Shown piece after piece: positions 35,201-43,964 of a DNA stretch of 64,000 bases. Within the stretch, counting starts at the first letter, position 1. Each line of letters begins with the position of its first letter. The notes below the pieces were generated by a model. The model had not been told where the DNA came from and did no database searches. It was given only the letters and a program-made list of their open reading frames with translations. Source of the stretch: Candidatus Rokuibacteriota bacterium (lineage in GTDB: Bacteria; Methylomirabilota; Methylomirabilia; Rokubacteriales; CSP1-6); assembly GCA_016188005.1 (NCBI GenBank), contig JACPIQ010000068.1, positions 124,001 through 188,000 on the forward strand. The letters are read 5' to 3'. The position numbers and the translations under genes are program-made.

Positions 35201-35637
35201 GGCACTCCGCGCTTCGACGGATCGCGCTCGGTGCGGCGCTCGTCTTCGGTCTCTGGCCCGCACCGGTCGAGCCACTGCCCCGCAGCCCGGCACTGATCAG
35301 GCAGCAGCTCGAGACGAGCCTGCAGCAGCAGCTCCAGGCCCTGAGCGCCCTGGACGAGCCCGATCGCGCGCAGAAGCTGACCTGGGAGGCCTACGTCCAG
35401 ATGCGGGCGGCTCACGGGAACATGATCATCAACGCCTCCAACACCAAGTTCCCGGACCCGCTCTTCCCCCTCGCGGACCGGCGGATCGAACAGGCCCGCG
35501 CCCAGATCCTCTCCGCTCACGATGCCTTGAAGAGCCGGAAGACCTGGAACGCCTCCAGCAACCCCATCGACGTCGCGCGGAAGCACCTGACCGAGGCCGT
35601 CCGCCTGACGCGGATCATCGTCGCCACGACCTTCTGA
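35197..35637 (+). CDS. Small secreted helical protein of unknown function
   Basis: The protein has 146 residues. A signal peptide (MRHSALRRIALGAALVFGLWPAPVEP) is followed by helical, Gln-, Ala- and Arg-rich sequence: LIRQQLETSLQQQLQALSAL and EQARAQILSAHDALKSRK. I do not recognise a family. It is locked between the Wzt-like ATPase (ATGA overlap) and the amidotransferase gene (1-base gap), so it probably serves the export or assembly machinery in the periplasm. It has no cysteine and no C-terminal membrane anchor, so it is not an exosortase substrate. Confidence 0.65.
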   Translation: MRHSALRRIALGAALVFGLWPAPVEPLPRSPALIRQQLETSLQQQLQALSALDEPDRAQKLTWEAYVQMRAAHGNMIINASNTKFPDPLFPLADRRIEQARAQILSAHDALKSRKTWNASSNPIDVARKHLTEAVRLTRIIVATTF

Positions 35638-35638
35638 C

Positions 35639-37537
35639 ATGTGCGGGATCGCAGGGATCGTCGACGTCGGGGGCGCGCTGGTGGAGCCGGCGCTGCTCCA
35701 GGCCATGACCCGGGTGCAGGCCCACCGGGGCCCTGACGGGGAGGGGTTCGTCCACCGTGGGGCCGCGGGGCTCGGCCATCGACGGCTCGCCATCATCGAT
35801 CTGGCCACCGGGGACCAGCCCATGGCCAATGACGACGACTCCATGTGGATCGTCTTCAATGGCGAGATCTACAATTACCGGGAGATCCGCGCCGATCTCC
35901 AGGCCCGCGGGGCGCGCTTCCGCACCAGCTCGGACACGGAAGTGATCCTGCGGGCCTACGAAGCCGAGGGTCCCGCCTGCGTCCACCGGCTCCGCGGCAT
36001 GTTCGCCTTCGCCATCCTCGACGGGCGGGCCCGCCGCCTCTTTCTCGCCCGCGACAGGACCGGCATCAAGCCCCTCGTTTACGCCTGGGACGGCCGCCGC
36101 CTGCACTTCGCCTCGGAGCTGAAGGCCCTCCTTGAGGATCCCGGCCTCTCCCGGGAGCTCGATCTGCAGGCCCTGGGCGACTACTTCACCCACCACTACA
36201 TCCCGGCGCCGCGGACGATCTTCCGCGCGATCCGCAAGTTGCCTCCGGCCTCGACGCTCCTCCTACCCCTGGACGGAGGGGAGCCGGTGATCTCCCGCTA
36301 CTGGCGGCTCCGCTTCGCACCCGACGACGCCGTGGGCGAGCGGGAGTGGATCGCGCGGCTCCGCGCCCACCTGACGGATGCCGTCGAGAGCCACATGGTG
36401 AGTGATGTGCCCATCGGGGCCTTCCTCAGCGGCGGCATGGACTCGAGCACCGTCGTGGCGCTCATGGCGCGGGCCTCGTCCCGTCCCATCCGGACCTTCT
36501 CCATCGGGTTCGACGAGGCGGACTTCGACGAGCTGGGCTTCGCCCGCCAGCTCGCCGCACACTACGGCACCGATCACTACGAGATGGTCGTCAAGCCCAG
36601 CGCGCTGGAGGTGCTGCCGCGCCTGGCCTGGCAGCTCGACGAGCCCTTCGCCGACTCCTCCGCCATCCCGACCTACTACGTGTCGAAGATCACGCGTGAG
36701 CACGTGACCGTCGCGCTGTCGGGAGATGGCGGGGACGAGAGCTTCGCCGGCTACCGGCGTTACGCCCGCGCCCAGGCGCTCCACGAGCGGCTGGATCGGG
36801 GGCTCCTGGCCGGGACCCGTCCCGCGCTCCGGCTGCTCTCCCGGCTGATGCCGGCTGGCGCCCGGGGGCAGGGGTATGCGGGGCTCCTGGGCGCCGGGCC
36901 GGTGGACCGGTACTTCCGCCTCATCACCGGCCAGCGCCGCGAGACGCTGCGCCGCCTCCTCGCCGACGAGCTGGCCCCGGTGGCCGACGGCGCCACGGAT
37001 CCAGCCCCGTTCCGGCGGCTCGCGGCCGACAGCGGCGCCAGGGACTACGTCTCCGCGCTCCAGTGGATCGACATCGAGACCTATCTGCCCGACGACATCC
37101 TGACCAAGGTGGATCGGACCAGCATGCTGGTCTCGCTGGAGTCGCGGGTCCCGCTGCTCGACCACAGGCTCATGGAGTTCGTGGGAACGATCCCGCTCTC
37201 ACTGAAGCTCCGGCAGGGCGCCGGCAAGTATATTCTGAAGCAGGCCATGGCCGGTCTCCTGCCCCCGGACATCCTCACGCGGAGGAAAATGGGGTTCGGG
37301 GTGCCGCTCGGCTCCTGGTTCAGGAACGAGCTGCGGGAGATGACCCGGGACCTCCTGCTCTCCCCGCGGGCGCGCCAGCGGGGCCTGGTCCGGCCGGCTG
37401 CCGTGGAGGAGCTGCTGAGGATCCACGACGGAGGCCGGGACTGCTCGCCGCGGCTGTGGGCACTCCTGTCGCTCGAGCTCTGGTGCCGCGAGTGGCTGGA
37501 CCGGCCGCCGGCTCGGACGGCCGGGGAGACGCCTTGA
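35639..37537 (+). CDS. Asparagine-synthetase-type amidotransferase
   Basis: The 632 residues have a complete glutaminase domain (MCGIAGIVD with Cys2, HRGPDGEGFVH, LGHRRLAIIDL, FNGEIYNYREI, TSSDTEVIL). The ATP-PPi synthetase domain is also complete (GAFLSGGMDSSTVVALM, DEPFADSSAIPTYYVS, ALSGDGGDESFAGYRRY, DILTKVDRTSM, SRVPLLDHRLMEF). In exosortase EPS loci such proteins are thought to amidate uronic acids rather than make asparagine; that is inference from context. There is a second active-type copy at 37755 and a Cys-less copy at 23940. Confidence 0.92.
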   Translation: MCGIAGIVDVGGALVEPALLQAMTRVQAHRGPDGEGFVHRGAAGLGHRRLAIIDLATGDQPMANDDDSMWIVFNGEIYNYREIRADLQARGARFRTSSDTEVILRAYEAEGPACVHRLRGMFAFAILDGRARRLFLARDRTGIKPLVYAWDGRRLHFASELKALLEDPGLSRELDLQALGDYFTHHYIPAPRTIFRAIRKLPPASTLLLPLDGGEPVISRYWRLRFAPDDAVGEREWIARLRAHLTDAVESHMVSDVPIGAFLSGGMDSSTVVALMARASSRPIRTFSIGFDEADFDELGFARQLAAHYGTDHYEMVVKPSALEVLPRLAWQLDEPFADSSAIPTYYVSKITREHVTVALSGDGGDESFAGYRRYARAQALHERLDRGLLAGTRPALRLLSRLMPAGARGQGYAGLLGAGPVDRYFRLITGQRRETLRRLLADELAPVADGATDPAPFRRLAADSGARDYVSALQWIDIETYLPDDILTKVDRTSMLVSLESRVPLLDHRLMEFVGTIPLSLKLRQGAGKYILKQAMAGLLPPDILTRRKMGFGVPLGSWFRNELREMTRDLLLSPRARQRGLVRPAAVEELLRIHDGGRDCSPRLWALLSLELWCREWLDRPPARTAGETP

Positions 37538-37570
37538 TGCACCGTCCCGGGAAGTCGCCAGCCGACTACG

Positions 37571-37717
37571 CGGGGCGGGGCCGGGGGCGCTCTCCCCGGA
37601 ACCGTGGCTTCTGCGTGTTTACGAAGCCGGACACCGTCATGTCGTGGCCCGTTCCAGCCGGGGGCACCGCGCAGCGAGGTAGCGTGTTCCGGGGAGGGCG
37701 CCCCCGGCCCCGCCCGG
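37571..37717. repeat. 147-bp element bounded by 32-base near-perfect inverted repeats
   Basis: The arm at 37571-37602 and the reverse complement of 37686-37717 agree at 30 of 32 positions (core CCCCGGAAC / GTTCCGGGG plus GC-rich flank). Inside is a second hairpin (GGCTTC, 11-base loop, GAAGCC). It fills most of the 217-bp gap between two amidotransferase genes that are otherwise in a tight operon. There is no gene inside. It may be a MITE or REP-like insertion or an RNA structure. Confidence 0.65.
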
Positions 37718-37754
37718 CGGACCGCCGGCGCATTCCTGCGAGAGGGCACTAGCC

Positions 37755-39644
37755 GTGTGCGGCATCGCCGGGCTGGTCTTCAGCGATCCCGGGCATCCGG
37801 TGGACCGCGCCCTGCTCGGCCGGATGACGACCGTCCTCTCCCACCGCGGCCCCGATGCCGACGGCTACCACATGGGGGCGGGCGTCGGACTCGGTCACCG
37901 CCGGCTCAGCATCATCGACCTGCGGACGGGGGATCAGCCCATCTACAACGAGACCCGATCCGTGGCGGTGGTCTTCAACGGCGAGATCTACAATTACAGG
38001 GAGCTGGCCTCCGGGCTCGAGGCGCGGGGCCACCACTTCGCCACGCACTCGGACACGGAGACGATCGTGCACGCCTACGAGGAGCACGGGGTCCGCTGCG
38101 TCGACCGGTTCCGCGGCATGTTCGCCTTCGCGCTCTGGGACGAGCCCCGGCGGCGCCTCGTGCTGGCCCGGGACCGCGCCGGCAAGAAGCCACTCTACTA
38201 CCACGCCGATGCCGAGCGTCTGGCCTTCGCCTCCGAGATCAAGGCCCTCCGGGAGGATCCGAGCATCAAGCGGCGGGTGAGCCTCGAGGCGCTGAGCGAC
38301 TACCTGAGCCTCGGGGCCATCCCCGCCCCCGGCACGGTCTTCGAGGGGATCCGGCAGCTGCCGCCGGCCCATCTCCTCGTCTGGGAGGCCGGGCGCATCC
38401 GCATCGAGGAATACTGGGACGTGGCCTTCCAGATCCGCCCGCGGCCGGAGGCGGAGGCCCTGGAGGAGCTGGACGGGCTCCTCGACGAGGCGGTGAAGCT
38501 GCGGCTGGTTTCCGATGTCCCGCTGGGCGCCTTTCTCAGCGGCGGGGTGGACTCATCATCCGTCGTCGCCTCGATGGCGCGGCAGTCCTCCCGCCCCGTC
38601 ATCACCACCACCGTCGGGTTCGCCGAGGCGAGCCACAGCGAGCTCGGGCATGCCCGGGCCGTGGCGACGGCCGTGGGCAGCGAGCATCACGAGCTGCTGG
38701 TGCGCCCCCGCGCGGTGGAGGACCTGCCGCAGCTCGTCTGGCATCTCGACCAGCCCTTCGCCGACTCCTCCGCCCTGCCCACCTACTACGTCTCCCGCGC
38801 CACCCGCGAGCGCGTCACGGTGGCCCTGTCGGGAGACGGCGGCGACGAGCTGTTCGCGGGCTACCAGCGGCGCTACGGCGTCCATCGGCTCGAGAACCGG
38901 CTGCGGGGCCTGGTCCCGGGGCCGATCCGCCGCGGCCTCCTGGCCCCCCTGGGGCGGCTCTACCCGCAGTGGCAGCGCCTCCCGCGGCCGCTGCGATTCA
39001 AGCTCGTGCTCATGAATCTTGGGCGCTCGTTCGAGCGCGCCTACTTCAACGACCTGTCGCTGTTCCGGGAGCACGAGAAGGCGGCCCTGCTCACCCCCGA
39101 GTTCGTCCGCCAGCTGGGCTCCCACGACTCCTTCGAGGCCTTCGGACGGCGGTTCGAGCGCGTCCGGGACGCCGATCCCCTCACGCGGATCCTGTACGTG
39201 GACTTCAAGACGTGGCTGGCCGACGACATCCTGGTCAAGGTGGACCGGATGAGCATGGCCTGCTCGCTCGAGGTGCGCGCCCCGCTCCTGGACCACAGGA
39301 TCATCGAGTTCGCTGCCACCCTCCCTCCCGAGCTGAAATACCGGGGCCCGATCTCCAAGTACCTCCTCAAGCGTCATCTGGAGCGCCGGCTGCCGGCGGC
39401 GCCAGTGCACCGGCAGAAGCAGGGGTTCACCCTGCCGCTGGCGGCCTGGCTCCGGGGGGAGCTGCGCGAGCTGGCCCGCGATCTTCTCCTGTCCCCGCGG
39501 ACGGAGCAGCGCGGCTACCTGAGGGCGGAGGCCGTGCAGGGGATCTGGCGGTCGCACCAGCAGGGCACCCGCGACCACTCGGCCCAGATCTGGGCGCTGA
39601 TGGCCCTCGAGCTGTGGCACCGGGCGTACGTGGACACGCCATGA
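37755..39644 (+). CDS. Asparagine-synthetase-type amidotransferase (exosortase EPS type)
   Basis: The 629 residues are a full-length AsnB homologue with both active sites: MCGIAGLVFSDPGHPVD, HRGPDADGYHM, GHRRLSIIDLRTGDQPIYNE, FNGEIYNYREL, SDTETIVHAYEEHG, AFLSGGVDSSSVVASM, ALSGDGGDELFAGYQRRY and DILVKVDRMSM. It is closest in pattern to the XrtA-associated amidotransferase family (TIGR03108-like). The GTG start has the usual N-terminal Met-Cys, needed because Cys2 becomes the N-terminal nucleophile. It lies beyond the inverted-repeat element, with the methyltransferase coupled at its 3' end. Confidence 0.92.
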   Translation: MCGIAGLVFSDPGHPVDRALLGRMTTVLSHRGPDADGYHMGAGVGLGHRRLSIIDLRTGDQPIYNETRSVAVVFNGEIYNYRELASGLEARGHHFATHSDTETIVHAYEEHGVRCVDRFRGMFAFALWDEPRRRLVLARDRAGKKPLYYHADAERLAFASEIKALREDPSIKRRVSLEALSDYLSLGAIPAPGTVFEGIRQLPPAHLLVWEAGRIRIEEYWDVAFQIRPRPEAEALEELDGLLDEAVKLRLVSDVPLGAFLSGGVDSSSVVASMARQSSRPVITTTVGFAEASHSELGHARAVATAVGSEHHELLVRPRAVEDLPQLVWHLDQPFADSSALPTYYVSRATRERVTVALSGDGGDELFAGYQRRYGVHRLENRLRGLVPGPIRRGLLAPLGRLYPQWQRLPRPLRFKLVLMNLGRSFERAYFNDLSLFREHEKAALLTPEFVRQLGSHDSFEAFGRRFERVRDADPLTRILYVDFKTWLADDILVKVDRMSMACSLEVRAPLLDHRIIEFAATLPPELKYRGPISKYLLKRHLERRLPAAPVHRQKQGFTLPLAAWLRGELRELARDLLLSPRTEQRGYLRAEAVQGIWRSHQQGTRDHSAQIWALMALELWHRAYVDTP

Positions 39645-40375
39645 GCAGCTTCGAGCGGCAGTGGCGGGGCCGCTTCGAGCGCTTCGCCACGCGCCACGGG
39701 GAGGAGCACCAGGTGTCGGGCTGGTCGGCCGTGGGGCTCCGGCGCCGCGTCGCCCTCTTCCAGCAGCTCCTCGACGGGGGGCTCTTCCACCCCGGCGCGC
39801 GCCTCCTCGAGCTGGGCTGCGGCGCGGGCACCTACGTGCGCCTCCTGGCCAAGCGCGGCCATCCCGTCGTCGGCCTCGACTACTCGCTGCCGAGCCTCGA
39901 GCGGTCCCTGGCCTCCGATTCCGGTGGGCTCGGCCGCTACGTCGCCGGTGAGGCCTATGCCCTGCCCTTCGCCAGCGGGAGCTTCGAGGGCCTGCTCTGC
40001 ATCGGCGTCCTGCAGGCGCTCACGCGGCCCGAGGAGGCGCTCCGCGAGATGCTGAGGGTGCTCGGGCCTGGCGGGCGGCTGCTGGTGGAGACCCTGAACC
40101 CCTGGAGCCCGCTGGCGCTGACCCGGCGGATGCGCAGCCGGCTCACGGGTGAACCGCTCCGCCTCCATTACGGCGCCCCCCGCGGGATCGAGAGGGCCCT
40201 CGGCGCCACGGGGGCGAGGGCGCTCAGCCGGATCAGCCTGCTCCTGCCGCCCCGGTCGCTTCCGGGCCTGGCCGACCCGCTGGGCACGCCCTGGGTCGCC
40301 GCCGCCGTGAAGGCAGTGCCCGGCATGCGGCACCTGGCGCCCCACGCCTTCTGGATCGTCGGAGAACGGTCGTGA
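39641..40375 (+). CDS. SAM-dependent methyltransferase
   Basis: A class I methyltransferase of 244 residues: LLELGCGAGTYVRLLAKRGHPVVGLDYS (SAM site, motif I), YALPFASGSFEGLLCIGVLQAL (motif II region), REMLRVLGPGGRLLVETLNP (motif III). The C-terminal part is variable and includes ISLLLPPRSLPGLADP. It may methylate a sugar hydroxyl or uronic acid; terminal methylation would fit chain-end recognition by the Wzt-like ATPase. It overlaps the flanking genes by 4 bases on both sides. Confidence 0.87.
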   Translation: MSSFERQWRGRFERFATRHGEEHQVSGWSAVGLRRRVALFQQLLDGGLFHPGARLLELGCGAGTYVRLLAKRGHPVVGLDYSLPSLERSLASDSGGLGRYVAGEAYALPFASGSFEGLLCIGVLQALTRPEEALREMLRVLGPGGRLLVETLNPWSPLALTRRMRSRLTGEPLRLHYGAPRGIERALGATGARALSRISLLLPPRSLPGLADPLGTPWVAAAVKAVPGMRHLAPHAFWIVGERS

Positions 40376-42435
40376 TCGGCTACGTCACGCTCTTCGCCGT
40401 GGCCGCGAGCGCGGCCCTGGGCACCGCGGCGGTGGCCCGGCGGCCCCTGCGCCTGCCCCACATCTCATTCGCGGCCGGCATGCTCGGCTTCACCCTGGAG
40501 GCGGCCGCCGGCTACGGACTCCTCTTCCACTCCGTGAGCGTGTCCGCCCATGCCCGCTGGCTCCTCGCGCTGAGGACGGTGGCGCTCCTGCTTCCGCTCC
40601 CGTGGGCGGTCTTCGCCTTCGTGTCGGCCCGCCGCCCCGACGCAGCCATCCCGCGGGCGTGGCGACTGTCCTTCGTGGCGGGCGGGGCGACCCTGGCGGC
40701 CGTGGCGGCCGCGGGGCTCCACTGGCCGTTCCTGGCCAGCGCCTGGCCGCGCGGCCCCCTGCCTTACGCCCTCCTGACGCCGGCAGGCCAGATCGGCATC
40801 GCCGTCGAGATCCTGGCCACGATCGCGGTGCTGTACGGGCTGGAGCCCTCGATCCGGAACTCGTACGGCTCCGCGCGCTGGCAGCTCAAGTACCTGGCGC
40901 TGGGGCTCGGCGGGATCTTCGTGGTGCGCTTCTACCTCCTGAGCCAGCTGCTCCTTTTCCGCATGCTGACACCGGACAGCCTCGCCATCGGGAGCATGAC
41001 GCTCGCCCTGGGCCTGGGCTTCGTCGCGGTGGGCCTCGCGCGGACCGGCGCGCTGCGGACAGGCCTCGCCGTGTCTCGCCACTTCGTCTACCGTTCCGTC
41101 GTCGTCGGGATCTGCGGCGCGTACCTGATCCTGGCCGGGGCCGGCGGGTGGCTCCTCAACACGCTCGGCATCCCGGACCAGGCGTTCTGGGGCACGCTGG
41201 TCCTCTTCGTCTCCGTCATGGGGCTCGCGGCGCTCCTCTTGTCCGAGAGCCTGCGCTGGCGGCTCAGGCGGTACATCAGCACGCACTTCTACGCCGACAA
41301 GTACGATTACCGACAGCAGTGGCGGAGCTTCACCCAGAGCCTCGCCTCCCGTGTCACCGTCGACGGGATCGCCGGGAGCCTGCTGCGCAGCCTGATGGAC
41401 ACCGTCGGGACCACCCGCGCAGCGCTCTACCTGGCCGAGGAGAGCGGCGGCCCGATGAGGCAGGCAGCGGCCCTCGGCACGGACCGGCTCCCGAAGGAGC
41501 TGTCCTTCCGGCTGGAGGATTTCTCGGACCGGCCCGGCTCCCCCGAGGCCCGCCTCGCCGCCACGCTCGGCGGCGGCCGGCCGGAGGCGCTCCTGCCGGT
41601 CGGCATAGCGGTCGCCGTTCCCCTGCCTTCCCAGGGCCGGCTCCTCGGCGTGATACTGGTCGGGTCCGAGCGCACGGAGGCCTCGTACGGGCAGGAGGAC
41701 CTCGATCTCCTCACCACCGTCGGCGAGCAGGCCGCCAGCGCCATCGCCACCGCGCGCCTCTCGGAGCAGCTCGGCCAGAGCCGCGCCTTCGACGCCTTCA
41801 ACCGGCTCAGCTCGTTCATCGTCCACGACTTGAAGAACTCCATCTCCGCGCTCTCGCTCCTCAACCAGAACGCCCGCGCTCACCTCGATGACCCGGAGTT
41901 CCAGCGCGATGCGCTCGGGACGCTGGAGCGCACGGTCGGGCGCATGCAGAAGCTCCTCGGCCGCCTCGCGAGCCGCCAGGCGGGCGAGCCCCTCGCGATG
42001 GAGGAGATCCAGCTCCCGCCCGTCGCGGAGGAGACAGCGGAGGTCGCGCTGAGCGGCAGCCGCGCCAGGCCGAAGCTCCTGCTGGAGCCCGTTCCGGCCG
42101 TCCGGGCCGACGCCGACGCGATCCAGCGGGTCATCCAGAACCTCATCACCAACGCCGTGGAGGCCATGGACGGCGAGGGAGAGATCACGCTCCGCACCTT
42201 CGCCCGCGACGGGTTCGTCGGCTGCTCCGTGACGGATGCCGGCTGCGGCATGTCGGAGGAGTTCATCCGGAAGTCGCTCTTCGTCCCCTTCCAGAGCACG
42301 AAGAAGGGAGGCTGGGGGATCGGGCTCTACCAGGCCCGGGAGATCCTCGCGGCCCACGGCGGCCGGATCGAGGTGGCCAGCCAGGAAGGCCACGGCACCA
42401 CCGTGACGCTCCTCCTGCCGGAGGCCCGGCCGTGA
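40372..42435 (+). CDS. prsK: Histidine kinase PrsK of the PEP-CTERM system
   Basis: Sensor kinase partnered with PrsR (47773). The 687 residues begin with a 7-8 helix membrane region (about 1-290). A GAF-like domain follows (about 315-465; GTTRAALYLAEESGG to GEQAASAIATARL). The DHp/HATPase core has the phospho-acceptor His in SSFIVHDLKNSISALSLL, N box VIQNLITNAVEAMDG, G1 DAGCGMSEEFI and G2 GGWGIGLYQAREILAAHGG. This layout matches the PEP-CTERM kinase family (TIGR02916-like). The membrane-bound N terminus may read envelope state. The GTG start is coupled to the methyltransferase; the exosortase follows with a 4-base overlap. Confidence 0.92.
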   Translation: MIGYVTLFAVAASAALGTAAVARRPLRLPHISFAAGMLGFTLEAAAGYGLLFHSVSVSAHARWLLALRTVALLLPLPWAVFAFVSARRPDAAIPRAWRLSFVAGGATLAAVAAAGLHWPFLASAWPRGPLPYALLTPAGQIGIAVEILATIAVLYGLEPSIRNSYGSARWQLKYLALGLGGIFVVRFYLLSQLLLFRMLTPDSLAIGSMTLALGLGFVAVGLARTGALRTGLAVSRHFVYRSVVVGICGAYLILAGAGGWLLNTLGIPDQAFWGTLVLFVSVMGLAALLLSESLRWRLRRYISTHFYADKYDYRQQWRSFTQSLASRVTVDGIAGSLLRSLMDTVGTTRAALYLAEESGGPMRQAAALGTDRLPKELSFRLEDFSDRPGSPEARLAATLGGGRPEALLPVGIAVAVPLPSQGRLLGVILVGSERTEASYGQEDLDLLTTVGEQAASAIATARLSEQLGQSRAFDAFNRLSSFIVHDLKNSISALSLLNQNARAHLDDPEFQRDALGTLERTVGRMQKLLGRLASRQAGEPLAMEEIQLPPVAEETAEVALSGSRARPKLLLEPVPAVRADADAIQRVIQNLITNAVEAMDGEGEITLRTFARDGFVGCSVTDAGCGMSEEFIRKSLFVPFQSTKKGGWGIGLYQAREILAAHGGRIEVASQEGHGTTVTLLLPEARP

Positions 42436-43292
42436 GGATGGCCACGCTCCGGCTCGCGGGCGGGAGCCCGTGGCTCTCCCCCGCCATTGCCGTCGCAGGG
42501 GTGGCCGCTCTCTATGCCCCCGTCGTCGCCAGCATGGCCGACGAGTGGGCGAGGTTCCCCAACCTGTCCCATGGCTTCGCGATCCCGCTGATCGCGGCGT
42601 ATCTCGTCTGGGCACGCTGGGACCGCTTGGCCCAGATTCCCGTCGGCTCCTCTCCGCTCGGACTTCCCCTCGCGGTGCTGGGCCTGGCCATGCTGGTCAT
42701 GGGGTCCCTCGTCGGCGAGCCCTTCCTGGCCCGCGTCTCCCTGCCCGTGACCCTCGTGGGCACGTTGCTGTTCCTGGCCGGGGCACCGGCCACCCGGCAG
42801 CTCTGGATCGGGGTGGCCTACCTGGTCTTCATGATCCCCTTGCCCTACGTGACCTTGCGGGACGTCACCTACCAGTCCCGCCTCTTCGACGCTGCCGTGA
42901 CGGCCGAGGCGCTGCGCTGGCTTGGCGTGCCCGTGCTCCGGGAAGGTGTCATGCTCCACCTGGCGAACATGACTCTCGAGGTGGCCGACGAGTGCAGCAG
43001 CATCCCCGCCGTCGCCGCACTGGTCGCACTCGGCGCCGCCTATGCCCAGATCAACCCCCGCCCGACCTGGGTCCGCGTCCTCCTCGTGCTGGCGGCAGCA
43101 CCCCTGGGGCTCGCCTCGAACATCGTGCGTCTGGTCCTCACCTCGCTCGGCGCCTACTACCTCGGCCGGATCGCGCTCGAGAACGTGATCCACAAGTTCA
43201 ACGGGACCAGCGTCTTCCTCCTCACCGTGGTCCTGCTGATCGTGCTCGACGGCGCCCTCATGTCTCTCTGGCGCAGGAGGCGCCGGTCGTGA
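42432..43292 (+). CDS. Exosortase (transpeptidase-like membrane protease), atypical active site
   Basis: Sorts proteins with a PEP-CTERM-type tail: cleaves near the C terminus and attaches the protein to the cell envelope or glycan. The 286 residues have about 8 membrane helices. The catalytic triad is visible: Cys188 in VADECSSIP, Arg233 in SNIVRLVLTSLGAYYLG and His254 in VIHKFNGTSVFLL. The usual ACSG[IL]R motif is ECSSIP here, so the basic residue after the Cys loop is Pro, and the subtype cannot be assigned to XrtA with confidence. EpsI is a separate, coupled gene. No substrate with a PEP-CTERM tail is in the window. Confidence 0.88.
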   Translation: MRMATLRLAGGSPWLSPAIAVAGVAALYAPVVASMADEWARFPNLSHGFAIPLIAAYLVWARWDRLAQIPVGSSPLGLPLAVLGLAMLVMGSLVGEPFLARVSLPVTLVGTLLFLAGAPATRQLWIGVAYLVFMIPLPYVTLRDVTYQSRLFDAAVTAEALRWLGVPVLREGVMLHLANMTLEVADECSSIPAVAALVALGAAYAQINPRPTWVRVLLVLAAAPLGLASNIVRLVLTSLGAYYLGRIALENVIHKFNGTSVFLLTVVLLIVLDGALMSLWRRRRRS

Positions 43293-43948
43293 GGCCGCCG
43301 TGGCGGCTGGGGCTCCTCCTGGGGCTGCTGCTCGTCGCCGGAGCGACGATCGTCCTCATCCCCGGGGTGCGCGAGCAGCGCGACCATGCCCTGCTGGCCC
43401 TGGCGCCGAGCCCGGCGGGCTGGACCTCGCTCGAAGGCGCGCCGGAGTGGGCCCTCCCCGTGGATCCCAATGGGCGGTCAGCACTGCGACGGACCTATCA
43501 GCGCGGCCCGGACACCCTGTGGGTGTCGGTGGCGGTGTTCAGCCGGCAGCAGGAGCCCGAGCGCCGGGCCGCGATCAACCTGATCTACCCGGAGCGGAAC
43601 ACCGTCCGGATCGATCGGCTGCCCTTCACCCTGTCCCTCAACGGCTCGCCGGATCCCCCACTCGAGCTTCCCGCCATGGTCATCCAGCGGGACCAGGAGC
43701 GACGGCTGCTGGTGGTCTACTGGCACCAGATGGGCCGCCGGGCGTACGGCAGCGAGTACGCGCACCGGCTGGCGCTCACGCGGGACATCCTGTTCGCCCG
43801 GCGGGCCGACTCGGTGCTGGTCCGGATCGCCACCCCCCTGCCGCCGGAAGGGACCCTTGACCAGCGCCTTGGCCCCCTGCGGGAGATCGCTCCGGCCCTC
43901 TATGCGGCGGTGCGCCTGGCCGGATCGGCGAGCGACCAGCAGCGGTGA
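43289..43948 (+). CDS. epsI: EpsI family protein (exosortase-associated, DUF3485)
   Basis: The 219 residues have an N-terminal membrane anchor (WRLGLLLGLLLVAGATIVLIP), then a periplasmic domain. The domain shows GWTSLEGAPEWALPVDPNG, DTLWVSVAVFSRQQEPERRA, LVVYWHQMGRRAYGSEYAHRLALTRD (in parts) and DSVLVRIATPL. The YW-Q-xGR-xY pattern is that of EpsI/DUF3485 proteins, which accompany or are fused to exosortases. The biochemical role is unknown; in some organisms it is needed for EPS production. The GTG overlaps the exosortase stop by 4 bases. Confidence 0.85.
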   Translation: MRPPWRLGLLLGLLLVAGATIVLIPGVREQRDHALLALAPSPAGWTSLEGAPEWALPVDPNGRSALRRTYQRGPDTLWVSVAVFSRQQEPERRAAINLIYPERNTVRIDRLPFTLSLNGSPDPPLELPAMVIQRDQERRLLVVYWHQMGRRAYGSEYAHRLALTRDILFARRADSVLVRIATPLPPEGTLDQRLGPLREIAPALYAAVRLAGSASDQQR

Positions 43949-43964
43949 GGCACACGGCCTGAGC

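Noticed and set aside
33095-35293. 732-codon minus-strand open frame opposite the ABC exporter
   Set aside because: Shadow of Wzm/Wzt-like genes with full motifs.
37604-39640. Long alternative plus frame running into the methyltransferase, suggesting a fusion
   Set aside because: Only the part from 39641 has methyltransferase motifs. The earlier part is a shifted reading of the amidotransferase gene and crosses the inverted-repeat element.
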